Positions 1 to 13,053 of a DNA stretch of 64,000 nucleotides are shown here, piece after piece. A model generated the notes under the pieces. The model saw only the letters and a program-made list of their open reading frames with translations. It was not told the DNA's origin and did not search any database. Source of the DNA: Glossina fuscipes (lineage: Eukaryota > Arthropoda > Insecta > Diptera > Glossinidae); NCBI RefSeq assembly GCF_014805625.2, contig NW_023998433.1, forward strand, positions 1,659,297-1,723,296. Direction: 5' to 3'. Each line of letters opens with the position of its first letter. Position 1 is the first letter of the stretch. A program made the position numbers and the translations under genes.

Positions 1-560
1 CTGCAATGACAGTTTCATTGGCTTTTAACCGCTCGTAATACACTACATGTTACTGCACTGATCCCACTGATGTTGCGCTTCGGTGTCGATGTGTGTGGCT
101 CTGCTAGACTAACTCATGAATATTTGCATTTGGGACTGTCGTAGCAGGTTTACGTTCCATCGTCAGTCACAATGCGCCAAAGAAAACTTTCCTTTTTTTG
201 CCCGGCAAGCAATGAAACCACACTGTTGAAACGGTTCGATGTGTCATTTTCAGTCAATTAGTGCGGCAAGCATTTTGCCTCCTTTTGGAGCTTATACGTC
301 TAGAAAAAGTCGATTCGTCAATTGCTAAGATTTTCGGCAGTGCTTTGAGAGTTTACGCGGAGTTTTTCTGGGTTTTCCAACTAGTCTTGCATTCCATTGT
401 CTTCGAACTTCTTTGATCCTCCATGACATTGTTTGTCATTGACATGCAAATCAAACTTTTAAACCGTTGAAGTTAAAACCGATAATTGGGATACCTCTAA
501 AAGTGTTTGATGGGTTTCGGCAGCGGATTTCTTCAAATCGAACAACAAAAACGTTGAAAA
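1..560 (-). mobile_element. mariner (Tc1/mariner) transposase relic, truncated by window edge
   Basis: The minus strand, read with several frameshifts and stops, gives successive pieces of a mariner transposase. In order from about 545 downwards: an N-terminal piece with KKSAAETHQ (helix-turn-helix region), then KKFED, then LLAGQKK-SFLWRIVTDD (around the first catalytic Asp), then NP/SPKCK, then WDQC near 90-100, and VVYYERLKANETV at 1-60. This order matches the mariner family. The part carrying the last catalytic Asp lies beyond the window. It is clearly dead. I did not find a clean terminal repeat or TA target duplication near 560-700, so the right end is approximate. A second, differently rearranged copy lies at 16208-16690. 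Confidence 0.8.
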
Positions 561-3008
561 TGTAATTTTAAGCTTTCCATGATTAGTGTCTTTATGCACT
601 CAATAAGTCAATAATACTAAGTAGAAAATGATTACTTTATGTAGTAAAATGTTACAGTCACCGACTTTAACCGTTGTGTACACTGATACTTCGCATTACT
701 TTATCATTTTCGCCTTTCACTGCTTTCGTAGTTTTGTTCGTTCGAATATTACGAGTCAACTCTCTTGAGTTTATCTCTCGCAAATATTCCCCTTATATAT
801 ATATATATATATCTTTCCTACTTTTATCAAAATAATTCTTGAAAATAAAATCGCTTAGCTCCTATACATGCACTTGTCATTCAATCTGCTTAATGTCGTA
901 AACGGAACTTGATGCTATTGTGTTATCCATCCAGGAATGAATATTTAAAAAATGCCGGGCAAAGTTCTTTATTTAATTTATTGATGAACGAAGTTCGTTC
1001 CTTTAATTTGCGTAATTGAACAACGTTCAAATATTATGCAGCTAAGTTAGATGCCATAACTAAATTGTGGCTAAATTTTCATTTTTTTTCGACAATAAAA
1101 TACCGGAAAATGTAGAGATAGTAAAACGGTGATTCTAGATAAATGAAAGAAAAGCACAATAATTACTTCTCCGAACGAAACTATTTGTAATAAATTTTTA
1201 AAGTAAAATAATCATAAATAAAAGAAATTTCGTGAATTCAATATTTTTTAAAATGGTTCCTTAAAAAGTTCTAATCTAATAAGATGCGATTGTAACTTGA
1301 TGTGTTCTTTGCATAAATACATAAGGGAAAAATATAAATTAATTTCTAATATATATACGTATAACGTATAACGTATAACTTTTTAATAAAACAGATATTT
1401 GCATTCTTGGTCTCGGGTTTGGCTTGCGTACATCTATATATTTCGCATTAAATGTCCAACTTTTTGGGCTTTCGTCATCGCTTCTCCTGCGTAACGGGTT
1501 TAGATAGATCGAATTTTTTTACACGAATATGCATCGTTTGCTCCTTTTTATTGAAAGTAGGCATCTTCCGCCTGCACATCGATCATTTTAAAATTAAAAA
1601 ATGTTTGAATTATTCCCTACATTACAGATCAAATTTTATATGCTTCATAGGGTTACTTAATAAATGTAATTTTACAAGTCCTCTCTTATTTCGTGTATTA
1701 TCGATTAGGCCGTAATGCTCTTACGATTTGATTGCTTGCTAGAATATCTTGTCTAAGTGAGTATTTGTTCTCTTCTCAAAATCTTGTTTAAAAATTGTTC
1801 TTATTTCTTTTTTTAACAAATGTATAACATTTTAATCAAGAAATTGAGAAACTAATAAAAGTAGAATCCAGCATAACAAACATTTTTTTTTTTTTTTTGA
1901 TGGATGTATGCATACTTTGGCTTATGACCTTTAAAAACAAAAATTCAGAGATTTTACTTAGCTACTATTTTGGTATAACAGAATATATCAGAGCTATATC
2001 GAACGCATTATTTAGACATTTTGATGCTGCCTGCCGTACACACAATATATATTTTTATATTTGCCCGGATTGTAAAACACCAAAGGATTCCCTCAAATTT
2101 ATGACGGCCGGAGAACATTTTGCTCACTCATTTTCCAGACGATAGGAACAACATCGTGTGGGATGTTATTTTTCTGAGACTGCTATTGTTTGTTGTTTGT
2201 ATGCATGCCGTTGTCTGTCCTCGCATGCATAAGCATACTTAAAATGTGCAATATAGTATTAAAACGCCGACACACAACATGAGTAATACGTGAAATTAAG
2301 AAAAAAAAAAATATTTTAATAGAAAGAGAGAAAAAAGAAATACTGCCGCCGATTTATAGTATCATTCATCTTAATATAGAAAGCGGTCTCTTTTTTAGCC
2401 TTCAAATTCACTCAGAATCTGCCTAAGATAGTGCGTCGCGAACAAGTCTAAGCAGGGACGGCGGAGGTTCGTATCAGTTATGTATGTGTATCTAACATTT
2501 AAAATACCATATATCAGGATGTTTATATTGTCCCTTGTAAATTAATAAAATTATGAACGTTTTTACAATAACAATCACCTTTAATGAATTGTTATGAAGT
2601 GTGTGAGTAAAAGTTTTAATCACGCATTTCGTTTTGCGTACGCATTCAAATGTCGTGGTATATGGGAACGAGCTTTTTGCTTACGTCTTTTGATTCATTG
2701 TAAATGAAATTTTTGTTTTCATTCTGCTTAGCTGATCTGCGCTGATACCCTACATAATCACCAACATATACTTGCGGAATGATATTCTACACTATTCTGT
2801 CGGTTTAAATTACTCTTTTTTGTTTTGTTTTTTGTTATTATATATTTATTTACCTGTAGTAGATTACCTGATGAGTTTTAAAAATATAAGATTTTCAATT
2901 AAAAAATGCATTGTGAAAAGAAAAAAGAGTAACAATTGCAATTAATAAATTATAGTATTAGTATTTATCGTAATTACATATACATTTACATATTTATTTA
3001 TGTTACAG
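561..3008. other. AT-rich sequence upstream of byn; no gene seen
   Basis: About 2.4 kb without a convincing gene. It holds a (TA)n tract at 793-812, a poly-T run near 1884-1898 and short open frames with no protein-like composition. The first exon and promoter of byn should lie here or beyond the left edge, because the first recognised coding exon has no in-frame ATG. I could not pick a donor site with confidence. Confidence 0.5.
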
Positions 3009-5709
3009 AAGAAATCTCCACTTCTCATATATTATCGGCTATAGATCCCCATGCAGCTGCTAATGGCTCTGGCAATGAAACCCATCACAGTCCGCAGCGC
3101 TTGCGCGACGACATTTTAAATAGCTCGGCCAAGTTGACAGGCAGCCGTAACAGTCCCAATGTTATGGAACGTAATCTGCATGTAACCTTAGATGAGCGCG
3201 AGTTATGGTTGCGCTTTCAAAATCTTACCAATGAAATGATTGTAACTAAAAATGGTCGGTAAGTATGTCTTTGAATGTGTATGCGTGTGTTCATGTGTGC
3301 ACTTGCAAAGGTGTTAAATGTTTACAAAGTTTAGAACGTTTTGTTTGCAAATTACTTTTGAAGGCTGCTTTTTGTTTTCTTGTTTTCTTTTCTTTTTTTA
3401 TTTTTATTTTTTTTTCTTTCTTTCTTTCTTTTTTAATTTTAAAGAAAAAGAAAAAGGAAAACTTTTGAATGCCTTAATAAGATTCTAACGTTTTGTAAAT
3501 GCATCCAAAATAAAACAAAAATAACAAAACTTTTGTAAATGATTTTGTTTTTTATTCCGTGTTTAATATAAAAGTGTTAATTGATATAGTCATGCAACAA
3601 GCAATATTTTTAAAAATTATATATAAAAAACAAAAAAAATTAAAAAATTATTGCTAAACTAATTCTTTTGATGATGTTCTCGTTTAAGTCGCATGTTCCC
3701 AGTAGTGAAAATTAGCGCATCTGGGCTAGATCCGGCCGCCATGTATACCGTCTTGTTGGAATTCGTGCAAGTTGATACTCATCGCTGGAAATATGTGAAT
3801 GGGGAATGGGTACCGGGTGGTAAGGCAGAAGTGCCGCCATCAAATCCGATTTATGTGCATCCCGAGTCTCCCAATTTCGGCGCACATTGGATGAAGGAGC
3901 CCATATCCTTTGCCAAAGTTAAATTGACCAATAAAACGAACGGCAACGGTCAGGTATGGTGGCGTGACTTCAATACCCTCGGAAATATTTTCGGATTCAA
4001 TATTATTTTGTAGATTATGTTAAATTCATTGCATAAATATGAACCACGCGTGCACCTGGTTAGAGTAGGCTCAGAGCAACGACATGTGGTAACCTATCCA
4101 TTTCCTGAGACACAGTTTATAGCTGTAACCGCTTATCAAAATGAGGAAGTGACCTCATTGAAAATCAAATATAATCCCTTCGCTAAAGCTTTTTTAGATG
4201 CTAAGGTAAAGCGTTATCTATTCGGAGCTGACTGACAATAATTAATAATAATGGATAAATTCCTTTTCAAGGAACGTCCTGACACTTTATACTCTCATGA
4301 TGCTCACTATGGCTGGCTAATACCACCACCTTCTCATTACAACGCAGCAACAGTAAATTCTTCCAGCGCGGCAACTTTATCATTGAGTAACACCCCACTC
4401 GCTCCGGGTGCTTGTGATCGTTACGGCAGAGCATTGCCCAGCAGATCAAGTTTATCGACCAGGCCTGCACCATATACCAGACCGCGTATAATAACTGGGT
4501 CCGGCGCAGGTTCAAATGGCAGCACGGGTAATGCTTCGCCACCGCAGCTCCCCTCAGCACCGCAAACACCCAACAACTTACAACAATCAAGCACAACTTT
4601 AAACAATTCTTCGCCAAACAGCTTCTCTAGTTCCTATAGTCAATCGAGTTTTATACCGGTCGAGCCTAGTTCTTCTACCACCGTGTACACATATCCTGGA
4701 TCCTGGCAAAGCAATGGCAACTATTGGAGTTCGTCAACAGTATCGGCTGGACCAATGCCAACCAACACTGCCAGGGTTATATGTAAATGCCAAGTTGCTA
4801 ATGTAAAATGAGTGAAATAATCATTTGATTAATTCGTTAATTTTTAGCCTCGCATAACTCTCCCTCGCCTATTAACAATAGTTCCCCCACGTATACGACA
4901 CCCTCGCCAGGTTACACATTGCACCATCTGACCGCACCCCACAACCACCAGTACAGTGAATCTGTGCAGTCTATACAGACTACACATGCAGCTGATATGT
5001 ATCAAAGCGCCGCTACAAGTTTATCTGCTCAAACTTATGCAACCCCTCCTGCTAGCCACCATCAAGTTTATCATCCTACACCTACTTCCCCTAATTCTCA
5101 TCAACTTTACACTAATGTGTTAAGCGGTCCAACCCTTGGCTATTCTAGCGCTTCCTGGCACAACGGCACCGCCGCAGAATATGGTTTATATCAAAACGCC
5201 GCTACTGCTTACGCCTATCAACCGGAATATATACCTTTAGTCTCAGAAATCGGGTAAGCTTTTGATATCCTTAACGGGGGTCATACAACATGAAATTAGA
5301 AAAAAGGTCTTCAACTAATTGACGGTTTAGTTAGCAATGATTTTTTTATTTAATTTCTCTTCTAACGAATTACACAACATCTTGACCACTTGATTTCGTC
5401 TCGTCTCCGTGCAGTTCCTATGCTCCTCATCCTTTGGAACCCGTGGAAATTGCCAAAACTGAACTGGATAATAACAATAGCGTTTTATATAGAAATTCCG
5501 ATGAAGCTTCAACTGTTTTAACATTGGAATGTTCCCACCTCAAGGCAGATACTTCAATCAATGTTACGGATGACACTAATCCGACGCAAATGCGTACATC
5601 ACATGCTGCGGAGACAGTAATACCGGCCACTGGTAGTGCGGCCATTACACCCTTAGAAAGCACTAGCAATTGGACTTCGTTAACAACGACTCAAAATTCC
5701 CTGCACTAA
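3009..5709 (+). CDS. byn: Brachyury-type T-box transcription factor (brachyenteron orthologue), 5' end missing
   Basis: DNA-binding transcription factor of the Brachyury subfamily, nuclear; in flies it specifies hindgut and posterior visceral mesoderm. Coding exons by GT-AG sites and frame: 3009-3258, 3689-3953, 4014-4205, 4272-4782, 4848-5253 and 5415-5709, about 639 codons. The T-box starts at [11 protein letters not shown] and runs through [93 protein letters not shown] and HYGWLIPP, all diagnostic of Brachyury. The C-terminal half is low-complexity (Ser, Asn, Tyr, Gln rich) with an [19 protein letters not shown] block. Introns are 430, 60, 66, 65 and 161 bp. The first exon listed begins after a TTACAG acceptor; no ATG lies in frame, so the initiator is in an unseen upstream exon. 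Poly(A) signals follow at 5733 and 5745. Confidence 0.93.
3369..3440 (+). repeat. T-rich pyrimidine tract in byn intron
   Basis: A run almost entirely of T with scattered C, including a short TTTC repeat, inside the 430-bp intron between the first two recognised byn exons. It lies too far from the acceptor at 3688 to be the usual polypyrimidine tract; probably slippage-derived. Confidence 0.6.
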
Positions 5710-5732
5710 AAGCAGATAATGGAAATAATTTA

Positions 5733-5750
5733 AATAAAGAAACCAATAAA
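5733..5750 (+). terminator. byn poly(A) signals (two AATAAA)
   Basis: AATAAA at 5733-5738 and again at 5745-5750, the first 24 bases after the byn stop codon. Either would give a very short 3' UTR; more distal sites are possible. Confidence 0.55.
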
Positions 5751-7869
5751 CATACTAAAGGTGTTCAGTTTCCTTAACAACATAAAAGCAAACGAAAAAA
5801 ATCTCCGATATATATTTGTATTTAAGTCAATCGTTAACAATTTCAAACGCTGATATCGCAGATATGTTGCGCATGATTTGAAAAATCACTTGAAATTTAT
5901 ATTTATTGCAGGTACATGGTAAACAATTGATGCCGAGTTTATCTTGTTTAGTGTTTAGAAGGTAAATTTGTTAAAGATATGAAATATGTTATGAAATGGC
6001 CACACACATACATATATAGAAAATATTTAACTTTTCATTAAGTTGACTGGGGCTGCACATAAGCGAATAAAAATCTATGAGTAAACTGAAAATAATTTTT
6101 CATCTGAAAAAGTTTTAAAGCCGCACCAGTTAGCATATGCGTGGCACAAACTATGGAAAGAAATTCAAGTGCGTATATGTTTTTTGCGGGAAAACCCTTG
6201 AAGCCCACAAACCGAACCAAAGCCCTGATACGTTGTAGTTATATGATATTCGCGTCGTAAGAATTATTAATTTTTGTTTTGATCTAGGCACAGTTGCCCG
6301 CTCTGAAAATTACAAGTAATAATATTTTCACCAAACATAGAAATTTTGTAACGACGGTGCTATGAGTTGCATGACGGTCTAAAAGTTGCGAAAGATCATT
6401 CGACCAGGCAGACGACTGGTAGATTGCCTCCATCAACATAAGCTAGTTTGAACATCTTCATCACTACATAAAAAAGTAATTCCTACTAAAACGTTGGTGA
6501 CTGGTTGGGAATGTAGGCAAGTATTAATTAAAGATACTTTTCGTTAGTTTGGCGAATGAGGTCAATAGTCGATTGGTTACGACTGTTAATCGTCGGAAGT
6601 GCAATTACGAGCGATCAAGTAATACTTTGCGCTATAGAATTTGTCTACTAAATTGTGGGTTGCAAAGCTTAAGCTATAATTTAGAGAGTACTAAGGCTGG
6701 CATGCTTCGGCTGAAATGAATTCAAACAAGTTGTGCTTTACGAAGAAGTGCTTTGTCTTGTTGTCTAGAATCCAAAAGTATTGGCTATAGTCATGTTTAC
6801 TTCATCCGAATAGTTGTGATTACGAATCAATCAGAGCTTGAGCCGGCGTTTAGAAGCTTACATAGTTTTAGAAATTTAGCGATTTTTCAAGAAATTCCTT
6901 TTTATAATAACTACCGTAAGAGTTGCGTTTCCTTAATTAAGGTAAACTGATATTTTTAGCTATAATTGTCATGCGACTGACTTAGGGATGTGAGTATATT
7001 CGCACGGTTATCAATGCACTTCGATTGCTTTTCGTGAAACATGTCTCCAACATGAAGTTTTCTCCCATTCCGATCACATTTCTTTTTAATTTTTCTGCCC
7101 GGCCTTGTTAGACGTTGCCCGTGCACGGAGATATTTTGTTGGATCGTAGACGTCAAGTAGTAATCGTATCGCCGAAAACGCCAGCGAAATTGTCATACAT
7201 TCTCATTTCAGCATTGGATGCAACATTGTGAGTCAATTGAATTTGTATTCGACTTAAGAAGAAGATATTTTTGGGTACCGAAGTGCAAGATGAAGTTACC
7301 AAATGTCCAAAGTATTTTCTTTACTGAGACTGGTTCAACTGTTCAGTAAAGGCCATTATTGAATGAACGTTCAAAACAAATTTATACGAAATTTAAATAT
7401 TTGTTAAGAGTTGTGGTTTTTTTTTTCAAATCACGCCCATTCTCTCTCAAATTTATTTGCAACTATTGATAATATTCTCTGTTAAATTAATATGTAAAAT
7501 ATTTGCCCGTCGAATGCGAGCACTTAAGACGGATGTATGTGACTAAATCTATTTAAAATATTATTTTGAGATCAAGGGAATATATATAGGTATGTGCAAA
7601 TGTATTGTGATGTTACAAATGAAATGAAAAACTTAATATGTTAATGCACGATATAGTTGAGTTCTATGCATATTCTGGAATGATATTCCAATTCGTTGAC
7701 ATAGTTTTGCGATATTGATTTTCACTGTGAGAATTGAGAGAATGCTTGTGCTTCGGCTTACATAACATTTAATCTAGACATGTTTTTTTCTTTTATACTC
7801 ACCTCTGTAAGATGGCGATACATTCATTTTGTGTTTTCTTTTCTTTTTTTTTTTTTTTCATAATATATG
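5751..7869. other. Convergent intergenic region, no gene seen
   Basis: Two kilobases between the 3' ends of byn (+) and the long-tailed transporter (-). Short open frames of 60-90 codons have no recognisable motif and ordinary AT-rich composition. I see no RNA gene or intact mobile element. Confidence 0.5.
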
Positions 7870-8240
7870 TAGCATCCAAAAGGAAGCTTCAGAGACCACA
7901 TAACGTATATATATATATATATATATACATGTTGTGGATCATCGTGAAATTGTGAATTGATTTAATCATATCTGTCCGTCTGTGTGTATGTGTGGTGTTC
8001 GTTATTGACACTCCCCTGGTCGCAAAACTCAAAGTATCCACTTCAAATTTGCTAACAATATTGGAAGTTTTTGCACGCAAGTTGGTATAAATCGCAACTA
8101 TTGGCCAGAGTAAAACCCAACAGTAGACCATAAACTGAATGCGACTACGTTTTTCTTAACAAAAATTTATGGGTTTTTGCTCGTTGCTCGCAAATTATTA
8201 AAATTAGAAGAATGAAATTTTCGATGTTTAATTTACGAAG
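7870..8240 (-). repeat. Family A dispersed repeat, copy 1
   Basis: Reverse-oriented member of a short dispersed family whose marks are a CAGACGGACAGA-type segment (here TCTGTCCGTCTGTG on +), a segment read on the minus strand as ACTGTTGGGTTTTACTC and a block around TTGCTCGTTGCTCGC. It matches the stretches at 42000-42325 and 43480-43690. A (TA)n tract at 7903-7928 sits inside it. It has no coding capacity. Confidence 0.6.
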
Positions 8241-9178
8241 CACTCTATCCTTTAAGTGCAAAATTAATTAAATTTTTTTTTTTCTCTTTTTTTTGCGGTT
8301 TTACGCTTGTTTATCGAAAGGCAAACAAGACAGAATGTTTAAAATTATTTTGTACATTCTCACGCATATGAGGATATATTATCTGCCTAAAATAAAATTA
8401 ATTCTAAAATGAATATGATACGGACCGCGACCTGGTTGATTAATTTTTTCTTAATAATACCAACGATATGAGTATCAAAAAAAAAGAGCTTGGAGAGTAA
8501 AATGCGAAAAACATAGTGTTGGCTATGCAAGATTCGGCTCCTGCCGAATATATTTTTCTTACGTGTTTTCTTTTCATTCATTTTAGATTTTTCTTTCTTA
8601 TGCATTTTTTTATTTATTCTCTTTTTTGAATTTAGTCGTTTGAAAATATCTATTTATTTATACACTTTTACATGTGTACATGTATATGTTTGTATATACA
8701 TTTACACGTATTTTAACAATTAGCCCTATATGCGTATTAAAATCAGTTTTATGTTTCATTTTCTTATACAACTTAACATATTGTACATAAAAATGTATAT
8801 AGTGTATATATGTGTGTGTGTACACAAATACCATCTGCATGTATGCATACGGCTTGTAAAGATAAATATTTGTATTGTGTTTGTGTAACCATTTAAAAGT
8901 ATTCGCTATATTTTAATTTTTGCCAACCGAGACGTTGTCTGTTCAACTGCTTAAAGCTATTCGGAAGACCGTACGAGAGGTAAGTGAACAAGCCTGCAGA
9001 TGAATGAGATGAAAATATTTGAAACGAGTAAGTATGTATTGACAGATATGTCCAGTAAACACATAAACAAAAATTATGAAACATTTTATTAAAATACAAT
9101 GCAAGAGCATGCACTTGAATATGTTGTTAATACTTTATGTAATTCACGAACTAATACCTATAATACTATATGCGTAAA
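8241..9178. other. AT-rich spacer downstream of the long-tailed transporter
   Basis: No gene recognised. It contains T-rich runs (around 8273-8293) and TG/TA-rich microsatellite-like sequence at 8640-8830. TTTATT at 9085-9090 and 9179-9184 reads AATAAA on the minus strand; these are the likely poly(A) signals of the gene ending at 9191. Confidence 0.5.
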
Positions 9179-9184
9179 TTTATT
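9179..9184 (-). terminator. Poly(A) signal of long-tailed CAT transporter
   Basis: AATAAA on the minus strand, seven bases after the stop codon at 9191. A second AATAAA lies at 9090-9085, about 100 bases after the stop, and may be the one used. Confidence 0.45.
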
Positions 9185-9190
9185 TGAATA

Positions 9191-12100
9191 CTATAAGTGA
9201 TACGGTTTATTTTGGATCGGCTTTAAAGCCTTACGGGCCTCCAATAAGGTCTCAACCGATTTTGAATTATAACTGAGATTGTCTTCTGATTTGAAGGCTG
9301 TTGTCGCAAATAGTATTCCCCCATCAGAGTCTTCGATTTTAATGGCAGAAATTGAATTTGGTCTCTTAGGTTCCGGCGGTAAGAGGCGTTGAGTACGATG
9401 CGAAGGACCACGTTTTAGTAAAGCTTCTAACTTAACCTTAAACGGGACTTCCGCATTACCTCCGGACCCATTTGTTACTTTTTGTTTGTCTTTATGTCCA
9501 TCAAGTTCACTACTTTTCAGGATGACTGCTAAATCTGCTCTGTCTTTAATACTTCTCAAAGTAGTCATAGTACTATATAGAACTGGATCAAATTTTGGTG
9601 CTTTAGGTACTTGGATATTATTTTGCGAATTCATCCTTAAAGGGACACCACGAGTTTCTATTGCCTTCATTAGAGCATTTCTGACATCCGCTTCGCTTTT
9701 GGAGTACTGTAGTTTGGTTAACGAATTCTTACCTGGTCTTTCTATATCGTATTCCTTATTGTCTTTGATAAATTTCGATTCTACAGGTTTTATAATAAGT
9801 CGACTAAGTCTATTTTTGAAATCTTCCGAGTGCAAAGGACTGGTCACCGATTTTATAGATTCTCGAGAGACTTGACAAGTTATGAAGTGATCTTCATTTT
9901 TTCTATCATTTATTTCTCGATTTTGCAAAATTTTATTGAGTCTTGAACTTTTCAAGATATCTTCTACTAATTGTTCAGCTTGTAAACGCCTTTCGTTTAA
10001 GCTCTCTTCGTTCGTTGAATTATCATGTGAACTAAATGAACGTTCGCTATGTCGCTCGTAAATTTCTCCTGAGTCGTGCTCTGACGTATCGCTGCTGCTG
10101 TGTACCGTGGCTACAGTAGTACTCTTTGTAACAGTGGGTATCATTGACGAGTCGATACTTTCATTACGTTGACTGAAAGCTTCTTTTCTATTCAAATGGG
10201 TGGCAATTTCTCTTCCGCCCTCCTCTTCTAATTGCAAAACGTCGTCTAAAAACGCCATAACTGAATTTTCCTCAGCTGTGGTATCAGTATGTGCAGGAAG
10301 GGATACAACTTTGGTAGACTCATCGTTTGCGGGCTCCTCACTAACGTAGAATAATTTGCCATTTGAGTGCTTCATTTCCTTTAGTTCGGCAGCTACGTCC
10401 CTTATATTTATGATTTCATCTAAATTTTTGATACTTTTTTCGTTTTCCTGTTGCCAACCACTGTTGCAATATATGTTACAATCTGTAGATGATAACGATT
10501 TTTCTACATACTTCACTTGGACTAGTGTGGATTTCTTTATTAACTCTTCAAATTGCTTTCTATCGGGATGTCGCTTGGCTGGATTTTTAATATCATTCAT
10601 GCACCAACACGCTACAAACATAGGTAAACCTAATGCATGCACGCAACATATGAACACAAACAGTACATGCAGTTAGTGAGAAACATTTCAAGATGTCAGT
10701 GTAAATATTTAATTAAAATCATGCATAATATTCTTTTACCTATAGCCATCCAGATACCAAAACGTATCCAAGTCATTGTGTCCAATTGTAGCATAAGATA
10801 GATGTTAATAAATATGCTTATGGCCGGTACTATGGGCACAAAAGGAACTCTAAATAAGGCACGATTTGGAATTTCACAAGGTTGCAGGCATATAAAAATT
10901 AATACCAGAATTATGAGTGACAGTAAGACTGAAAGTGAAATTAAAATCCAAGGCTCCCGATTGCGCAGAGCATCATACGATTGCATGAATATCAAACCAA
11001 TACCCATAGATAGTAAACCTAAAAAAAAATAATTAACGTTGCTAACGATGTGATAACATAATTTCTTGCTCTTTACGTTACACATACAAAATAATGTTGT
11101 TAAGACGCCCACTATACGGGTGGATAATTTAGTTGGTATTTCTAGTCTGCGAGAATTAAAAAGTTGTTTCACTACGCAAATAAAAGTAATGCGTTCGCCT
11201 TTGCTGGTAAGTAAAGAGCTCTCCGAATGGCTATAACCGCTTAGACCATTGAAACCATTGCTGAGATTGTTGCGCGATATGCTCCCGTTACTGTTATCTC
11301 TCCCCCGCCTTCTCTCTTCCGGTATTTGTTGATAGCCATTATTTTGAATACGGCCTGTGCAATTGGAATTATCCATGTATCGCAATATTGTTATGGATAC
11401 AGCCACCATACTGTATGCAAGCAAAGTACCAATCGAAAGCAAATTCACTAATTGAGCCAAATCGAATAAGCCGGCAATTAGAGCTAAAATTTCAAATACG
11501 TTAAAATGTTATTTTATCATTTAATCTACATAATCTACATAAACGTTACCTGTTAAGAAGGCGGCAATAATTGACCCTATTACCGGTACTTTATATTTAG
11601 GATGTATTTTACCCAGAGATCGAAATAACAAACCATCCTGAGCCATCGAGTAAATAATTCTGGGTAAAGGGAAAAGGGCCCCCAACAAACTCGCAATTAA
11701 ACCAATTAAACCGCCAATAGTAACTAACCACATAGCGAAATCCCAGCCAACTTCCTTAAAAGCACTGGGCAAAGGAGCGTTAGCATCTTGTTGATAATAG
11801 GGTGTCATTAATGTTAACACGGTCGAAACACCAAAATAGCACAAGAATATGATTAACAAAGACAATATAAATGATCTGGGTATATTCTTGGCAGGATTAC
11901 GCACTTCCTCCCCTGTCGTAGCTATGCAATCAAAACCGACAAATCCAAAGAAACAAGTCGCGGCACCCTTGAGAGTGCCTTGAAAACCAAAAGGAAAATA
12001 TCCGCCATTCCCTAAATTGATATCAGGAGGAAGGTCGCTTTTATTAACATGATTTACATTAATATTCCAATTGGAAAAGTTAGCTACGAGAATAAGATTA

Positions 12101-13053
12101 AAAATAGGAATTATTAGGCGACATAATAATAATAATAAATATAATAATGAAAACAAAGAGGTATTTCTTACCTTTCATTGAACCTGCTATTATAACAAAA
12201 AGTAATATGAATAAGTTAAGACAAGTGAAAAAGTTATTAGCCATAGTAGAAGTTTCAACGCCAAATGCCAGAGCAACTGTGTCGAGAAGAAAGGGATTTT
12301 CAAATATACAAAACAATTTATTATGCAGGCATTTTTAATTTTAAATCTATTAATTGCATTTACCTCCGAACACAATTACCAAACTGCAAGCAAAAAAATC
12401 AAAGTAACTGCCCAAAAAACTGACATTTATAGGCGCCACTTCGGCGAACGTAATCTTTAATGTATCGTTAATCAAACTGTCTAAATACAAGCTAATGCCA
12501 CGACACACGCTCGCCGTGCCAATGATATATTCCAGTATCAAATTCCAACCGATAACAAAAGCAGCAAATTCCCCTATGCACACATAACTGTATATATAGG
12601 CGGATCCCGCTTTGGGAACGCGAGCACCAAACTCAGCATAGCAAGCACCTTTAAATAAAACAAAAAAATGAAGAAGAGAAAAAGAAATAAAATATAAATA
12701 TACTTCGCTACAAACAAAACATACACTCGCTCCGCTCTATTATATAAAAAATAATAATACTACAAATAAAAAAAAAAAATAATTTTTTCAAAACATATTT
12801 ATTTGCACTTACCCGCCAATAGAGAAGCTAGGGCGGCTATAGCAAAAGATATCATGACTGAAGGGCCAGCCTGATCTTTAGCTATCTGACCGGCTAATAT
12901 ATAGACTCCGGCACCTAGAGTGGACCCTACTCCCAACGCGGTTAGATCGTAAAGACCCAAAACTCGATTTAATCTGCTATCGCCATCGGTACCTTCGTTG
13001 TTCACTTGTTTTCGTCGTGTTAAAACTTTCCAATAAGAAGTGTGCAGAACCAT
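9191..13053 (-). CDS. Cationic amino-acid transporter (CAT/SLC7A family) with very long C-terminal tail
   Basis: Integral membrane permease of the APC superfamily, CAT subfamily, predicted to move arginine/lysine-type amino acids. Exons on the minus strand: 13053-12813, 12648-12364, 12276-12172, 12083-11550, 11483-11088, 11018-10740 and 10629-9191; 3279 nt, 1092 residues. Family marks: [78 protein letters not shown] and [20 protein letters not shown]. About 14 membrane segments end near residue 625 ([17 protein letters not shown]). The last exon adds about 465 Ser/Thr- and acid-rich residues, unlike ordinary CATs of about 600 residues. The start ATG has a good context (AGCCATGG) and precedes the usual N-terminal amphipathic stretch. 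From memory it resembles fly CG7255, also long; orthology is not proven. All six introns are phase 1. Confidence 0.9.

Noticed and set aside
9486..9875. 129-codon plus-strand open frame
   Set aside because: It is the complement of the last exon of the long-tailed transporter, whose frame is far better supported.
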